A stretch of DNA of 64,000 nucleotides from Bisporella sp. PMI_857 (Eukaryota; Ascomycota; Leotiomycetes; Helotiales; Helotiaceae), in the NCBI GenBank assembly GCA_021307315.1, contig JAJSPD010000007.1, forward strand, positions 992,001 through 1,056,000, read 5' to 3'. The translations under genes and the position numbers were made by a program. A model generated the notes under the pieces. The model saw only the letters and a program-made list of their open reading frames with translations. It did not search any database and was not told where the DNA came from. Shown here in pieces: positions 19,605 to 31,511 of this stretch; the first letter of the stretch is position 1, and each line of letters starts with the position of its first letter.

Positions 19605-21491
19605 TCACCACGAGAAACTCTCTTCGATGAAGTCCACAGAGCCCAGATCCTGAACATTTCTTACGGCACTGCGGACATCATCCGCAAGTCCACCGGGGCC
19701 ACAAACAGTCACACACATAGCGCCAACTTGTTGTTTGACTTCTTCGTTGAGGACCTGAGCAATATTTGGCCGGCCACAGAATATTTGGAGAGAATCACTT
19801 GTGCCCGCATTTTCGAGGCCTCTTTTCGGTTTTGTCACAAAAATCTTAGGGTGGAAGATACCGCTCTGTCCGGTCATTCGGAGAAGGGTAGTCATCCAGG
19901 GATCTACCCACTGTAAGTGCTCTATTTCTCTGATGACCCAAATAAGTATAATACGCCGAGTTGCAACAGTGCCATCCTCACAGCCGCTTATCAAGCGTCG
20001 AATATATGGAATTTGGAAGGTTATACCACTAGAACCAGCAAAGAGGACCGTGTGACCGTATGAATCTAGGCTGTGATGGCCGGCATATGGACCTTCGAAT
20101 AGCGTAGGGATACAAAGTCCGCCGCATTTATGGGCTTTGGCGAAGTTTAGGAGCCGCCGAGTGAGGCCAGCTTGGGCATAAATGACAAAGGATACGGAAG
20201 TGCCAGTTAGAGGCTTGCGCAGATCAACCTCCTTTATAGCCTCGGTCTTTTCGGCGGTGTCGGAAGCGGACACTGGAGGAATGGCGTATTCTTCACTCCA
20301 AGCAATAGAGAAGGGATGAGACTCCCATATATTGAGTTGGGCGAAGCGTAAGTAGGCATGGGTACCAGGTTTGATATGAATGCGACCAGCGAGACGAACA
20401 GTTACTTGACAAGCATCTCCTGGGAGAACTACAATCTCGGCATCTGTCCAGCCGCGGCGAGAGAAACTATTTTGGAGTATCCGGAAAAATCGAAAAAGGC
20501 GATCGGCAATCCAAAATGCAACTGCCACTTTGACGTAAGGTAGAGGAGGAAGGTTTCCGATGCTACAATGGAGATAGATGCCTACAGCAGTGGCGATAGC
20601 AAGCAGGATATGAATAGTAAGAAACGTCTCGTAAAAGGCATGCCGGACAGCGCTTGGACTGAGGATTCCCATTATGACACCTGCTGTTACCCCCACTCCT
20701 CCCCATAGCATGTATGGAGCGCTCATTTTCGCCCAAACTGAATCCCACTGGTCACTGGCAACTTGAGAGGCCATCCAAGCAGCCGTATGAATTACAGACT
20801 CAATCACTACTGTCCTTCCCATCCATCGATGCAGAAGATTGTAGGTGTCAAAGCTTACTTGAAGCATCGCAATCAGAGGGTTGTTGCGGCCTGCGAGGAT
20901 GATAAGAGGCACTATATTGGCCACAGCGAGCACGCCAGACCTCCCGCGAAGTTCGGCAAGAATTGCGTATTTGTTGGCCATGTTATAGTCTAAGGTTATG
21001 CAGTATGCAAGGTTGCTCAGGACATAGAGCGATAAGAGAGCAGCTTGGAATCGCGTTGGCACTGTCCCAACACTAATAGTGGAGGATAGTCGAATCTCTC
21101 GGTTGTGGCGCTTTCTGAGCAGTGGTGCATAGATGATATGTCTCTTTATCCATGGCCACCATGTTGAGTCGTTCCGAGAGAAGTATGTTTGCTGTCTCTT
21201 ATTAGCGTGGATCGCTAGCAGATGCCGCATGTGTCCCTTGGCCAGCTGCTGTAGTCTGATCAACAGGACTGCTATCACCAGTGTTCCAAGAGTCCCAAGC
21301 AATACAGATCGAATGACATTGTCCAGTTCTGTGTCGACGCCGGCCAATCCAATTGTGTAGGGTTCGATAGTAGAGCTAGCCTCCATGAGGGTGGTCCTCC
21401 TTGCATTTGACCATAAAGACTTGGTAGCTAAGACAGAGGCTCGTTCGAGGAGTGTGGAGATCCTTTGACCACCTAATTGTGGAGCCATCAT
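19605..21491 (-). CDS. Ferric/cupric reductase, FRE family
   Basis: Single exon of 628 aa from MMAPQLGGQR. The order is typical: several N-terminal membrane helices, then the ferric-reductase transmembrane domain with paired heme histidines (HRWMGRTVVIESVIH, spacing 13; and HAFYETFLTIHILLAI...YLH), an FAD-binding loop with HPFSIAW, and a C-terminal NADPH-binding domain starting VLFAGSSGITFQIPYIRRLI and closing CGPGGLADDVRSAV and FIEESFSW. It moves electrons from cytosolic NADPH through FAD and two hemes across the membrane to reduce Fe(III) or Cu(II) outside, before uptake. No frame damage was seen. The second Met (21488) is an equal start candidate. No iron transporter or oxidase gene lies alongside. 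Confidence 0.92.
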   Translation of the reverse strand: MMAPQLGGQRISTLLERASVLATKSLWSNARRTTLMEASSTIEPYTIGLAGVDTELDNVIRSVLLGTLGTLVIAVLLIRLQQLAKGHMRHLLAIHANKRQQTYFSRNDSTWWPWIKRHIIYAPLLRKRHNREIRLSSTISVGTVPTRFQAALLSLYVLSNLAYCITLDYNMANKYAILAELRGRSGVLAVANIVPLIILAGRNNPLIAMLQVSFDTYNLLHRWMGRTVVIESVIHTAAWMASQVASDQWDSVWAKMSAPYMLWGGVGVTAGVIMGILSPSAVRHAFYETFLTIHILLAIATAVGIYLHCSIGNLPPLPYVKVAVAFWIADRLFRFFRILQNSFSRRGWTDAEIVVLPGDACQVTVRLAGRIHIKPGTHAYLRFAQLNIWESHPFSIAWSEEYAIPPVSASDTAEKTEAIKEVDLRKPLTGTSVSFVIYAQAGLTRRLLNFAKAHKCGGLCIPTLFEGPYAGHHSLDSYGHTVLFAGSSGITFQIPYIRRLISGCEDGTVATRRIILIWVIREIEHLQWVDPWMTTLLRMTGQSGIFHPKIFVTKPKRGLENAGTSDSLQIFCGRPNIAQVLNEEVKQQVGAMCVTVCGPGGLADDVRSAVRNVQDLGSVDFIEESFSW

Positions 21492-22989
21492 ACCTCGAGT
21501 GTGAGATAAATGGAGTAGAAAAACTGTGGCATGAGATTTTCTCTGGATATGATCGTGGCTAGGCTGGTGCAGCACACAAAATATGCAAATATGCAGGTAC
21601 AATGTATAATGATGCAGGAGTGAAGCAGGCACGCAAAACAGACTAGGAATGGTTTATTGTTTATGGAGGTTAAGAATATATAAAGTAAACCAGCCATCTT
21701 CAATAACTATATCGATATATCCCGCATCCGTTAATAGCTTGCAGTGCGATGATTAAAAGCCTTACTGTTAACAAGAAGGAGCTAGACGGAAAGAAAAGGC
21801 TTCTAGTTGCCCTGGAGTTAGGAGAAAAGTACCGGAAACGATTGTGAAGCCTGAAAGCAATTCTACTCCTTTGGAGTAAAATGTTAACCCACGAAGCAAC
21901 ATAATCCAGGACGAACACTATATAAGTGATACATGCTAGTCCAACCCTAGAATAAGTTACTTTTTTATTTTCGTATTTTCCCATGCTCAAAAATAGAAGC
22001 TATTTCTTATTGCGCTTATTAAAGTACCAGCAAAATACTCGATAGCGATACAAGCTAAGGGAGAGGCCTACTCCTACAGAAAGGTTACTATATAATGTGG
22101 AGAACAAAAGGGAATGTTGGTATTTGCGGAATGTTGGTTCTGATTTCGTGACTTGAGCCGCTTGGCAATACTCTTTGGAATGCAATCTTAACCTCCTAGC
22201 CACCGCGAACGTTGCAACTTCAAAAATTTGGAATTTTCCAACGCTGGCTTGTTGAAAGCAGCTCAACAGCCGTCGGCGTTCAAGATTTGCGTGCCACGGT
22301 GAGCTTGATCCTTGAAACATACAGAGACGATTAATCATGTAGCCTCCGAGAAACGTCCCGATTAATTGCAGACAGTAACCTTGTAGCTATAATTTTACTT
22401 TTGTAAAGAAGAAAACTTCTGCCTTGTCGTGTATCGATACAGCTTGCACGATATTAAAGGTTGTAGTTGGAAATAGTAAAGCTAGTTAGCCTACTATGGA
22501 GTCGCGTCGAATCCACACACTCTTACATCCTATCTACACAGACTCCCGAAGACGCAGTAAGCTATCCCTTGGTTTGGCTAGGGTGCAAGAACTTGCGCCC
22601 CAAGTAATTTCAATTTCCTGGTAATACGGGAGCTCTGACGTGAGTGAATGCAAAGATTCGAGGGGGCAGAGAAGGGCACGGCAGGAATCCCAGAAAGCCT
22701 CGATATTTAAGCTGCAAAGAGGGAAATCTCCACCATCCTTCTCGTGGGGGTTTTTCTTGCTCGAAAGGGGACAGCCAATCGTTCTAAACTGTTTCCCTTC
22801 TTAACATATCCCTCTACGCTGAAGCCTCTAAATAGCCGGGTGTTCACTACCAGTTCCAGAGCTTGGAAGATGATTATGAACACAGTTGTCTATTGTTTTT
22901 CCCGTGCTCTCCAGAGCGTCCTGTATATTAGCACCCGAATTACATCCCTCTCTGCGCAGATAATCGAGTATTTGAACGGGTAGCATTTG
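21492..22989. other. Intergenic, no gene seen
   Basis: About 1.5 kb, AT-rich, with scattered short frames only. It includes the promoter side of the ferric reductase and the 3' side of the bZIP-ankyrin gene. Confidence 0.35.
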
Positions 22990-24291
22990 CTAGCTAGCGT
23001 AGTTACAACACTTAACCGCTGTACCTTCGTAGAACCCATCTTCTTTTGAACCTGAGGACGCTCCACTAGAAGGCACCGACGACCTGCCCGAACTCCCAAT
23101 CTCGGCTCCGGCCTCAACCAGTATGCGAACGCACTCTTCATGACCGCTTGCCGCCGCTCGATGTAGTGCCGTGAACCCTTGATCATCGACCCTGTCGACA
23201 AATGCCTTCGAACCTCCTCCGCCCATTTGGCTGTCAGCTGTGAACTGGCTTAAATCTTCACTCAGGACATGCTCAATGACTACTTCGTGGCCCCGCTCAG
23301 CGGCAAGATGCAGCACGGTTTGGCCCGCCTCGTTTGGTGCGGTTAAGTTAGCGCCTTTCAACAGCAAGAAGCGCACAATATGCAGATGGCCGTTTGTGGC
23401 GGCTTGGTGAAGTGGTGTGCCGCTCATCGGATTCCCAGGACTCGGCAGGGTAGACTGCGGCACAGCAAAATTCTTACTCATGTAGCGTGAGTGCGACCCC
23501 GCGCTCTGCTTGACATCTTTTTCGCTGGGGGGTGGAGCATGGATTTTGTATACTTGGGGCTGAGAGTGAGAATTTGAATGGGAGTCAATTTTAGTGGGGA
23601 CCGAGCCAATGCTGAATGCAGACTGCGTTGCTATATCTGGGGGCGTCGGCCTTGTGCCTGCAGATGAGTGCCGGGTACAATACTGCAGCTGCGCATGGGG
23701 GGGAGTAATCTGGCCCGAAGATGGCCGATCATAAGTCAGATTTGCATGCTGGCCTTGAGACGGCGAGGTGTTGGCGGTGAAGCCGAACGAGTTGTATTGC
23801 TGATGTTGAGACTGAGGAGATGGCGCTCTGTTGTTGTGTGTTGTGTTTAATCCAAAAATGTATTGGTTTGGCTCTATTTGTGTGCTCAAGCTGTCCATTT
23901 GGATTTCTGCATGGCCTGATACAGAGATCTCATTTTGACCGGGAAGCCAGTAGCAATTACTATCGAGCTGGGTGATTACCGGCTGGGACGCTGGATAGGT
24001 AACAACATTCTGCTGCTGTAGCAATACGTCGTCTTCATCATTCTCTTCCCGAGAGATTGTCGCTGCATTGAGGGCTACGCTTTTCGATAAGGCATTGTCG
24101 AGCTGTTCAAGTTGCCGCAGGCGTTGTTTGATGTTGTTTCCTGTTAAAGGATCAACTATTGCAAAAAAAGATTAAAGTGGTCTATGCGACATACGGTAGT
24201 TTCGTTGAGCAAGCCGGTTCTGTAATCTCCTCCTCTCCGCAGCATCCGTTGTTTTTGTCCAGTTCTCGTCTAGCTTGGATGAAGCAGGCAT
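22990..24291 (-). CDS. bZIP-ankyrin transcription regulator
   Basis: Exon 1 (24195-24291) starts MPASSKLDENWTKTTDAAER and leads into RRRLQNRLAQRNY; a 53-bp intron (24141-24194) splits the Arg codon, after which NNIKQRLRQLEQLD continues the basic/zipper region. The product is 415 aa. A long Ser/Gln/Pro-rich middle follows, then three ankyrin repeats from about residue 275: GTPLHQAATNGHLHIVRFLL, GQTVLHLAAERGHEVVIEHV and GFTALHRAAASGHEECVRIL. A bZIP basic region with a C-terminal ankyrin block is the TOXE-like architecture, which in known cases is a regulator of a secondary-metabolite cluster. No such biosynthetic cluster is visible here, so its targets are unknown. Confidence 0.85.
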
Positions 24292-24839
24292 TACTGCTCT
24301 TTTTATTTCAAGTTTCAAATTATTTCCATGAAGCGTAGTTATGAAGCCATGAATGATATAAAAATCATGAAAAGGCTCGAAATTGTGAGCGGGATCAAAA
24401 ATGACTTACTTATACACCTCGTTGCGGCACATTCCTTTATAAAGTGATTATGAGAATCAGGTAACATGAGGATCAGGATGCATGGGCAAACCGGTGCAGT
24501 CAGCAAGCAAGCCTGAGTTAGGATTTCCTATAATCGTTAAAGTAGTGGCAGCATTAACGGCCCTATAAAAGCCACCATACAGGGATATTTAGCATGCAAC
24601 CCTTTTGGCAGCACGAACTACAATAGTGAGGGGGATGTGAGCACGATCCAGGGCCAACCCCTGCGTCAGCAAGCTTATCCAAATCAGGAAACTGGTAAGC
24701 TTTACCTTAATTATACTTTGCCGGGAGTCCTCGCAACAGGGCCAATAGATACTTGACGGTTGAGATTATTCATGAGGGGTCCTATTAATTGTATAGCCCA
24801 ATAGTATTGTATTTAGAAGAAGTTCAAATCTACCCGTAG

Positions 24840-24876
<37 letters not shown>

Positions 24877-24938
24877 TATAGATATATCTTAGCCGTATCT
24901 ACCTATATCTATATCTATATCTATATATAATATAGGTA
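24840..24938. repeat. TA and GATATA microsatellite, partly palindromic
   Basis: About 34 bases of alternating TA, then GATATA units, and after a 17-base spacer the complementary TATATC units. The two arms could fold back on each other. Confidence 0.8.
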
Positions 24939-25877
24939 TTCCCGCGGTTCACCTGGCTCTCGAGAGCTACAGTAGGCACCACCAGCTCAAAGGATCCAAT
25001 TACAGACGATACTTTTACCCTAAAAAGCCTAAAATCCTAGGTTATTTGGGATGTATCAAGTATACCTATATTCTGGGGTTAGTTATGTTATTCTGGATCC
25101 TTCGCTTCGCGCTGACAAGTTTGATTATGTGGCTAGATAATAAAAATACCTTACATCATAATCAATCCTTAAATCAAGTCAATAAGGTGCTTTGGAATAT
25201 GTATTATCTAGTTAGCCCCCCCTTAGGTAAATGCTAGTGTGATTTATGTACTGAATCGGATGGCTGAATACCGGGTAGAAGCTTGCAAAACTATAAAAAG
25301 GGGGCCGTCCTCAACGCAATAGATGGTAGTGTTGAATTGTCAAATAGAATAAACTTTCAATTGTAGACCATTGTAAAGTTTAAGAGTTACTGCCATCACG
25401 CAGTCGTACAGAATTCTAGAACCGGCCGTTGGTGGGATATTTAAGCTCCCCTGACAACGGATTTGTCATGTTACATCGGATTTAAGAAAGTACAAATCAA
25501 GGAATACACGGGCCATTTTGGAAGGATCCCGATCTGTCCACGTTGATCCTAAGTACGCCAAGCCAGACGTGTCAGCGCGGGGTAATTTGGGTTCTTGGCA
25601 GGGCAGCACTGCCCTACCCTGTCCTGCCCTGCCCTTGTTCTTGATATGTATCATCCAAGGTGTTGAAACTCTGAATGCGTGGTAGGGGCAAAAGCTTATA
25701 ATAAAATAGGGTTAGATACAGTGAAAGCGAACTTTCAATTGGATCATAAGTCCACACTTGGCCATCCTTTTCCTCAGTGCACACATTTTGTAAGTATCTC
25801 AGTGTGATGAACTCAAACCGTCATGCAGAAACTGCACTAGATCCGGCATAATCAGAGTCTGCTGCACATATAGCACT

Positions 25878-25884
25878 CTACTTT

Positions 25885-25921
<37 letters not shown>

Positions 25922-25926
25922 TTATT
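25878..25926. repeat. T-rich ATTTTTT tandem tract
   Basis: Repeated units of five or six T followed by A; low complexity, probably slippage-derived. Confidence 0.75.
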
Positions 25927-27009
25927 GTGCTGTATCAGTCCTTGACTATGTAACACTACTAGGTCCTCCTGCCTAGGGGCATCGAGTACCCAATCCTCAA
26001 ATAGTGTACCCTTTCCCAGCCTATTTTTCCAGCTTTCTATCAACAGCATAGTGCCCAAATAAACAGTCATTCGACGCAGTACTTAGTAGGTAATTGGCTT
26101 TGTGTTTCCTCATCGCTACACTGACCAAACGCCAGCTTTGTGTGTACTGCCCTGTCAGGGAAAATTCTCAAAAAACCACTTGCAAAGCCACTCGGTGTTT
26201 ATTTTATGCCTCCTGACTCCTTTTTTGCCCAGCTATCCTTCTTATGTCTTCCAGTCCGCGAGCGAAAGCCACAATGTCACAACAGCCGTTGTTAACAAAA
26301 ATGAATAAAACTGTAAAAATTAAGCTCTATTGACCTGGCCTTCTAGTACCGCTTGGAGCGTTGGGGGTGCTGTAAGCTCATCGACTAAAAAGCCCTACGT
26401 GGCCAACAAAGGTGCGAAGATAAAGAAGCGACGTCGAAAGTCTACCCGTTAAGAGAATGTCGAAGAAAGGAGGATTCGTACTTTGCTAGCTAGCCCCCTG
26501 ATACGTGGCTTGCAATTGTATTGATGTTATTATCGATAGAATATTCGCTTTTCGTCCTATGTATTCCTCCTCCAATCTCTTGGTTGTCGTCTTTTGTTGT
26601 CGTTGTTGTCGAGGTTGAGGGGTGAAAACTCTGACATATCGGTATCGACAGGGCCTCGAAGCCCTACCGTAGCTGAATTGACTCAATCTCGGCTCTGCAG
26701 ACTCTCAAACACAGTCGAAGCTGAGCTTATTGTCGTGTAAGAGAGCTGGAGGTTCGTAGAGGGCACCGCATACAGGTGTTGAGTCTCCGCCCTCCTAGCA
26801 CTCTACTTGCAGCATCGAAAGAACACTCTCCACAACAGTCTGAGGCTTCAAGTTCCATTGCTGCAGAACTTCCATCCTCTAGTGTTCCCCAGGTTGTACC
26901 TGTGCCTCCAGCTCCAGAAGCTAGGATACCACAAGCTCCGGTACTTAATCTAGCTGTCGGCTCGGCTGACAGATCCATCAGCCTGGTTACAAGGGTCGCG
27001 CACTACATC

Positions 27010-27810
27010 AAAATAATCCATGCTAAATTCTAGCTTGTCAAACTTGAGATAGCAAAATTGATACTTCGTGAATTGAAAAGTGCTCTTCTCAGATTTGGGA
27101 ATCATTGTTTGCCAATAATAGGCCACTGTTGGAGGAGTCATCCATGCATTTCGCAATGGTCAGCTCCAATCAAATCGTAAACGTTGTGCAAAATGCGTTG
27201 TGGCTATCTAAAAATAGAATGTTGGTATCTCGAAGATCCGAAAACAGTACATCTCAAATCGTAAATTCCAGATCCGGATTTTTGGATTGATGCCTTCATA
27301 TTTGAGAATAAGTAGTTATAAAGTGCGTTTCTGGAAAGCTGTTCTGGAACAGTGACCTGATGCATTGAACCAATCATAAGCGAGCACACCACTCCTTTCC
27401 CATCACTGTAGTATTACCGAGGTCTATTGTTGCGCTAGTTTGCCCGCCGCTCCCTTGGCTGTGCATTTCGGTTTCCTAGGAAATTGAAATGCTTCACACA
27501 CTCTGAGCTGGCACTACCTCTCTAGTGGGCGCCTGCTGTGCATACTCTTCTCACGGCCAGAGTCGAGGAAAATAACTTGTACTGGTAGGTTGGAATCCTG
27601 CGGCTGCCAACCCATCATGCTCGAGATAACAGAGTGGCCAGTAGAATGGTGGATATGCGAGTTGCAACAGCACCTCGAAAGCGATTGCGACTCGGCATCG
27701 AATTATCCTTAGGGCCCGATAATTCACGCGGGGCTCCTGCATAGTGGCAGATGGGATTGTGCTGGGAGCGATTACTGGCGGTGATTAGCGTTGGAGGAAG
27801 GTGGCTGCAG
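27010..27810 (-). repeat. Dispersed repeat family, copy A
   Basis: On the reverse strand this matches 63415-64000 nearly base for base (for example AATCACCGCCAGTAATCGCT, GGCAGCCGCAGGATTCCAAC, GTGCCAGCTCAGAGTGTGTG), and shares shorter blocks with 43187-43660 and 44523-44995 (ATTTTGCACAACGTTTACGAT, CCTCGGTAATACTACAGTAA). No transposase frame is recognisable. It is probably a non-autonomous transposon family of at least 800 bp. Confidence 0.7.
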
Positions 27811-28195
27811 TGAAGCATCAAAAATGCTTCGAAGGTCTTCACGGAAATTCTCCTAAAGAGATCTCCATGCCGGACGACAATGTAGACGCCAGCCGAAGCA
27901 TATTAGAGAAACCGCAGAAAATATCCAGTCGCAAACCTTAGCCATGACTTCCTACCCTAGTAGCCGTCGTGATCAGCTGCTACTGTAACTGAGGCTGTAA
28001 TGAAGACACCAGAGTAATGGGAGTCACCCACACAACGCTAGAGTCACTTTCACCGCAGTATAATAGGTGCGCCAGCGTCAAGGGGCCTGACTGTGGCTCC
28101 CTCTTCACGCCAGTGTTAATTTCGTAGATGAACACGGAAATTTCATAGACTTGCTAACGAACCACAGCCCCCTTGCATCACAACCCACTACTTCA
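27811..28195. other. Intergenic, no gene seen
   Basis: Lies between repeat copy A and the 3' end of the beta-lactamase-like gene. Nothing supported. Confidence 0.4.
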
Positions 28196-29378
28196 TCATG
28201 TCTGTCGCGGACGATACCTCGTACACGCCGAACTGCATTCATCTTCAACCTCATTTGCGAAGTTTCCAACAGCATTGACGATGCAAATCGATGCCTTCCC
28301 TACAAGGGGCGCCAGCCAAAATGCCGCTGCAAATCCCCCGCTCGAACATCTTGTAAATAGAGCCCCCCCCATTCGCCCACGTCCTAGCCGCAGTCCGCCA
28401 CCCCCCAGGCGTCACTTCAGTTCCAGGAACGACGCTATGCAATTTTTCAAAGCTTTCCATCCCCAAGAGGTTTGACTTGGAAATTCCCATCTGTGCTTCA
28501 AGATGTAAACGCAGAAATTTGCACAGGTCGGGCAACGAGCTGTGTATACCATCAACAGGCTGAAGGGCCGTCGGATTGCACACGCCTTTATCTGCTGGAT
28601 CTAGCGGCGTAACCAGTCTACTGCCAGATTCTAGGTCTTGGTAGCTATGCGGCCAAGGTTGTGTTGGGACGCTGCTATGACTGTTTCGAAGGCGGTCCAC
28701 GAGGCCAAACCCCGTGTGGTACATTTCAAGAGGATCAAATAGCTCGGTTTTCATGGCTTGCTCCCAGGGCATTTCAGAAAGACGTTCGATGACTAGAGCA
28801 AGAAGCATGTGATTAAAGAAACTCCAGTGGTATTCACCAGGAGTTGTGTCGGGCGGTCTCCGCATGTAATAGAGCATTGTGGCACGTCGTCCTTCGGATC
28901 CATCAATACTGAAATAGAGGTAAGACCATATCCGCCCTTGCTCTATCGAGGTAATAGGCTCTGTAATTCCTGAGAGATGTGCTGCGAACATCTCTATTGT
29001 GGTGTTCTTGTGTGCCGGATGGATTTCACCCGCGAATTCGGGCAAGACTTTGCCAATGGTGTCGGTCCATCGTGCTGCACCCCGCTCTATGAGGCGAGCA
29101 AGCACAGTTGCTGTCATAGTTTCTGTGCAACCAGATATGTTGAAAATATCCGTTTGAGCAACAGGAGTAGGATTGCCTTGCTTTCGGACGCCCGCTATAA
29201 ATATGTCGGTCTTCCCGTAGTTCAAAACACCGACAGCTATGGCTGGAACTTGTGATCTTTTTTGAATAGTTTGAATTTCCTCCTTCAAGGCACCAGCTGT
29301 GTCTATTTGCCAAGGAGAGAGAGTAATAGGTTTGCGAGGAATCGGCGACTTAGGTCTTAAGCCAACTTGTGGTGGCAT
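28196..29378 (-). pseudogene. Beta-lactamase-fold serine hydrolase-like, catalytic motif lost, frameshifted
   Basis: From MPPQVGLRPK the protein follows the class-C beta-lactamase/esterase fold: QVPAIAVGVLNYGKTDIFIAG, then the helix that should carry SxxK, then VLARLIERGAARWTDTIGKVLPEF and LEMYHTGFG. The nucleophile motif reads GCTE where family members have SCTK, so both Ser and Lys are missing, and the YxN tyrosine position reads FFN. At a run of eight G (minus strand; 28363-28370) the frame shifts, and the natural end FTRCSSGGFAAAFWLAPLVG, ASICIVNAVGNFANE continues in the next frame to 28196. Upstream residues from 29609 (TWTDEAVATSAV) are open too and may be a leader or unrelated. It could be a dead gene or a pseudoenzyme. 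Confidence 0.7.
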
Positions 29379-29571
29379 TGTTTTCTGAGTGTGATTCCCG
29401 GGCTCCAAAAGGTCGTTAAATTGATCTACAAGGCTAGACCACTCAACACCGTTCTTGTCTATATCTAGGGTAGGAGCTACTGCACTAGTGGCAACCGCTT
29501 CATCGGTCCAGGTCACGCTGCTGACAATTTTAGTACAATATGAGTCTAATATATGAGGATTTACAGGTAGC

Positions 29572-30863
29572 TTACGCACAAGACTCAGGACTTTTGTTAT
29601 ACACGGCAAGCAACCCTACTTCGCGCCCCGATGTTCTCGGCTCTTCTGGTGTCCCTGGCGGCAGCTCGAGAGCGATAGTTCGCAGTTGAGGAAGAGATCC
29701 AGTTGCGAATGTTTTCGCGCATTTTTGGATGCGGCTGCGCTGCTCTCGCAGGTAATTAAGAGTATGTGTTGAGATTGTACTCGCCTTTTCCCAATCTGCG
29801 AGGGTAACATCCTGGAGGCCACGGTCAACATTGAATCGGTAATAAAGGCCACTCTCCCCGTATTCATTTTCAAGCCTATCTGCAACCTGCTTTGAGCAGC
29901 TCGACATCTTCTTTAAGGCATTTAAGATCGATATTCTGTTGTCACTGATGGTAACAATGTCACCTAAACCGGTACCAATGCTAAGAACGTGAATAGCGTC
30001 CACTCCCGAAAAAGTCCTTTGTGCTTCATCTATGAGGACTTCGCAAGGATTGTTGTAGCCAAATCCTGCATCTACGAACTGAATGTCATCTCGACCACAT
30101 TTAATAGATTTGAAAAATGTTGTGGCAGCAGACGTTGCCCGTGCAACTTGCCATATTGTACAGTCTTTGAAGCTTGTCTTAGTATCGTAGGACTTGAATA
30201 ATGTCGGTGGAGCATCGACATTGTCCTTGGTTATTGCAAGGACCACCCTAGTCATCTAGTTAGCGCAAATTTTACAGGAGGAAGTTATCATTATCGAGGT
30301 ACGTTTTACAGCAATTGCCATCTCTGAAGGGCCTGTCAGTGTGTATACACTCTTTAGCCTTCGTGAGATCTTCTAGGCGTCTGGCTAGGCATTCCACTTC
30401 TTGGCATTGGTCCTTCAAAACTTGTTTAATCGCATCTTCGAGAGAAGTAGCTGAGTAAAGGCCTGTAGGTGGAGCTGGAAAATATATCCAGCGTTTAGGT
30501 ATGAAGGCTTTTGCAGCAACCGTTTTATACGATCTTATGCATACGTCGACCGACATTTCAAGTCTTCCTAGCATGATTGCTATTATACTGCGCAAATCTT
30601 AGTAGAGTTGTAAATCTGGAATGGGACAGGCACCTACCCTCCGGTGCTGGTGCCACCAATGAGATCGAAGTACTTGCAAGGCAACGGTGTCTGATCCAGA
30701 CCCTCATCATCTCGGATCTTCTCCATAATAGATTCAAGTATCAGAAGGGCAGATATGCCGCGGATGCCCCCGCCATCTGCGTATAGGCGTTAGCAGATAC
30801 GGGCGATATTTACGGAGAAGAGAAGAAAATACCGAGGGACAACAACCTCAACGGACGACTCAT
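29572..30863 (-). CDS. Patatin-like phospholipase
   Basis: Four exons (30833-30863, 30638-30776, 30303-30587, 29572-30247), with introns of 50-56 bp, give 376 aa. Exon 1 is only 31 bases: MSRPLRLLSLD, which joins to GGGIRGISALLILESIME, so the oxyanion motif DGGGIRG spans intron 1. The lipase box GGTSTGG spans intron 2 and leads to IIAIMLGRLEMSVDVCI. CKTVVLAITK follows intron 3, and the catalytic Asp is in FVDAGFGYNNP. All catalytic residues of the Ser/Asp dyad are present. Fungal patatins release fatty acids from lipids; some are tied to non-self-response proteins. It sits head to tail with the dead beta-lactamase-like gene, about 190 bp apart, so a longer fused transcript cannot be excluded. 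Confidence 0.85.
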
Positions 30864-31180
30864 AGCAGGCCAGCTGCTATAAATTGATACAGAGCGCCTT
30901 ATACAATTATTAAAGGAAAATGTAATGAATACTGTCGTAGTTCCTATCGATTTTCAGATTCCGTAGTTGATAGTTGAGCTCTGACGTACCTCTGCAGTTC
31001 ATATAGTTGCCTAAGCCAGGTTCAGCTCGAAATCTGCCATTACGTAACACATGGACGAAGGCGAGTTTCGAAGTAGGCTGCTAGGCTCGGCGGAGTGTGA
31101 CTGGCGTTGTTGAGGCGCATTTAACCGAGTACGATGCTCTCGCTGAACACTGATGGAACTTTCACGCACTAACCCCAAAA
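30864..31180. other. Intergenic, upstream of patatin
   Basis: Probable promoter region of the patatin gene; no gene seen. Confidence 0.4.
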
Positions 31181-31511
31181 ATGACCCATAGAGGCGAGCT
31201 GTTCAAGTTTGGTCATGCAACAAGTTTATTGGGTGGTCCTTGCGTAAAAGGGAATGAATGCTATTTCGAACACCGGTTAAGCTACCGAAGTGGATTTAAA
31301 AGCCATTGCATATCTGATGAGATTGAATCCCTGCCTGAATGGGCAGGATTGCGAGTTCGACTCTTGTATTTATGGACATCATTGCCCGAGTGCTACATTG
31401 GCTACAGATGGAAAGGAACAGGTTTGTGATACGTTTGGATGCGGGTTTGGAACGAAGGACCATCCGCCTGTGACCGTCATCAAGCATCCGCGGAAGGAGA
31501 GGCAGGAGTAA
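31181..31511 (+). pseudogene. CCCH zinc-finger protein, C-terminal fragment
   Basis: Two frames overlap. One reads GPCVKGNECYFEHRLSYRSG; the next reads RLNPCLNGQDCEFDSCIYGH, then HCPSATLATDGKEQVCDTFG and CGFGTKDHPP. The Cys-x6-Cys-x4-Cys-x3-His spacing and the IYGHHC core are those of a fungal CCCH protein C-terminal region. The two halves are out of frame at about 31290, and the N-terminal rest is missing, so this is a broken leftover. Confidence 0.55.

Larger units (their letters stand above)
24292..27009. other. Intergenic, about 2.7 kb, microsatellites and short inverted repeats
   Basis: No gene supported. It contains a TA/GATATA microsatellite at 24840-24938, a T-rich tract at 25878-25926, and a self-complementary GC-rich block at about 25596-25636 (GGGCAGCACTGCCC with CCTGCCCTGCCC). 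A plus-strand frame at 26776-27033 (Ser/Pro/Ala-rich) is cut off by the repeat that follows. Confidence 0.45.

Noticed and set aside
24840..24938. TA-rich microsatellite as a centromere or origin signal
   Set aside because: Too short and simple; such tracts are common in fungal intergenic DNA.
29572..29609. Patatin and beta-lactamase as one single fusion gene
   Set aside because: The patatin frame ends with its own TAA; an alternative splice could fuse them, but nothing in the sequence requires it.
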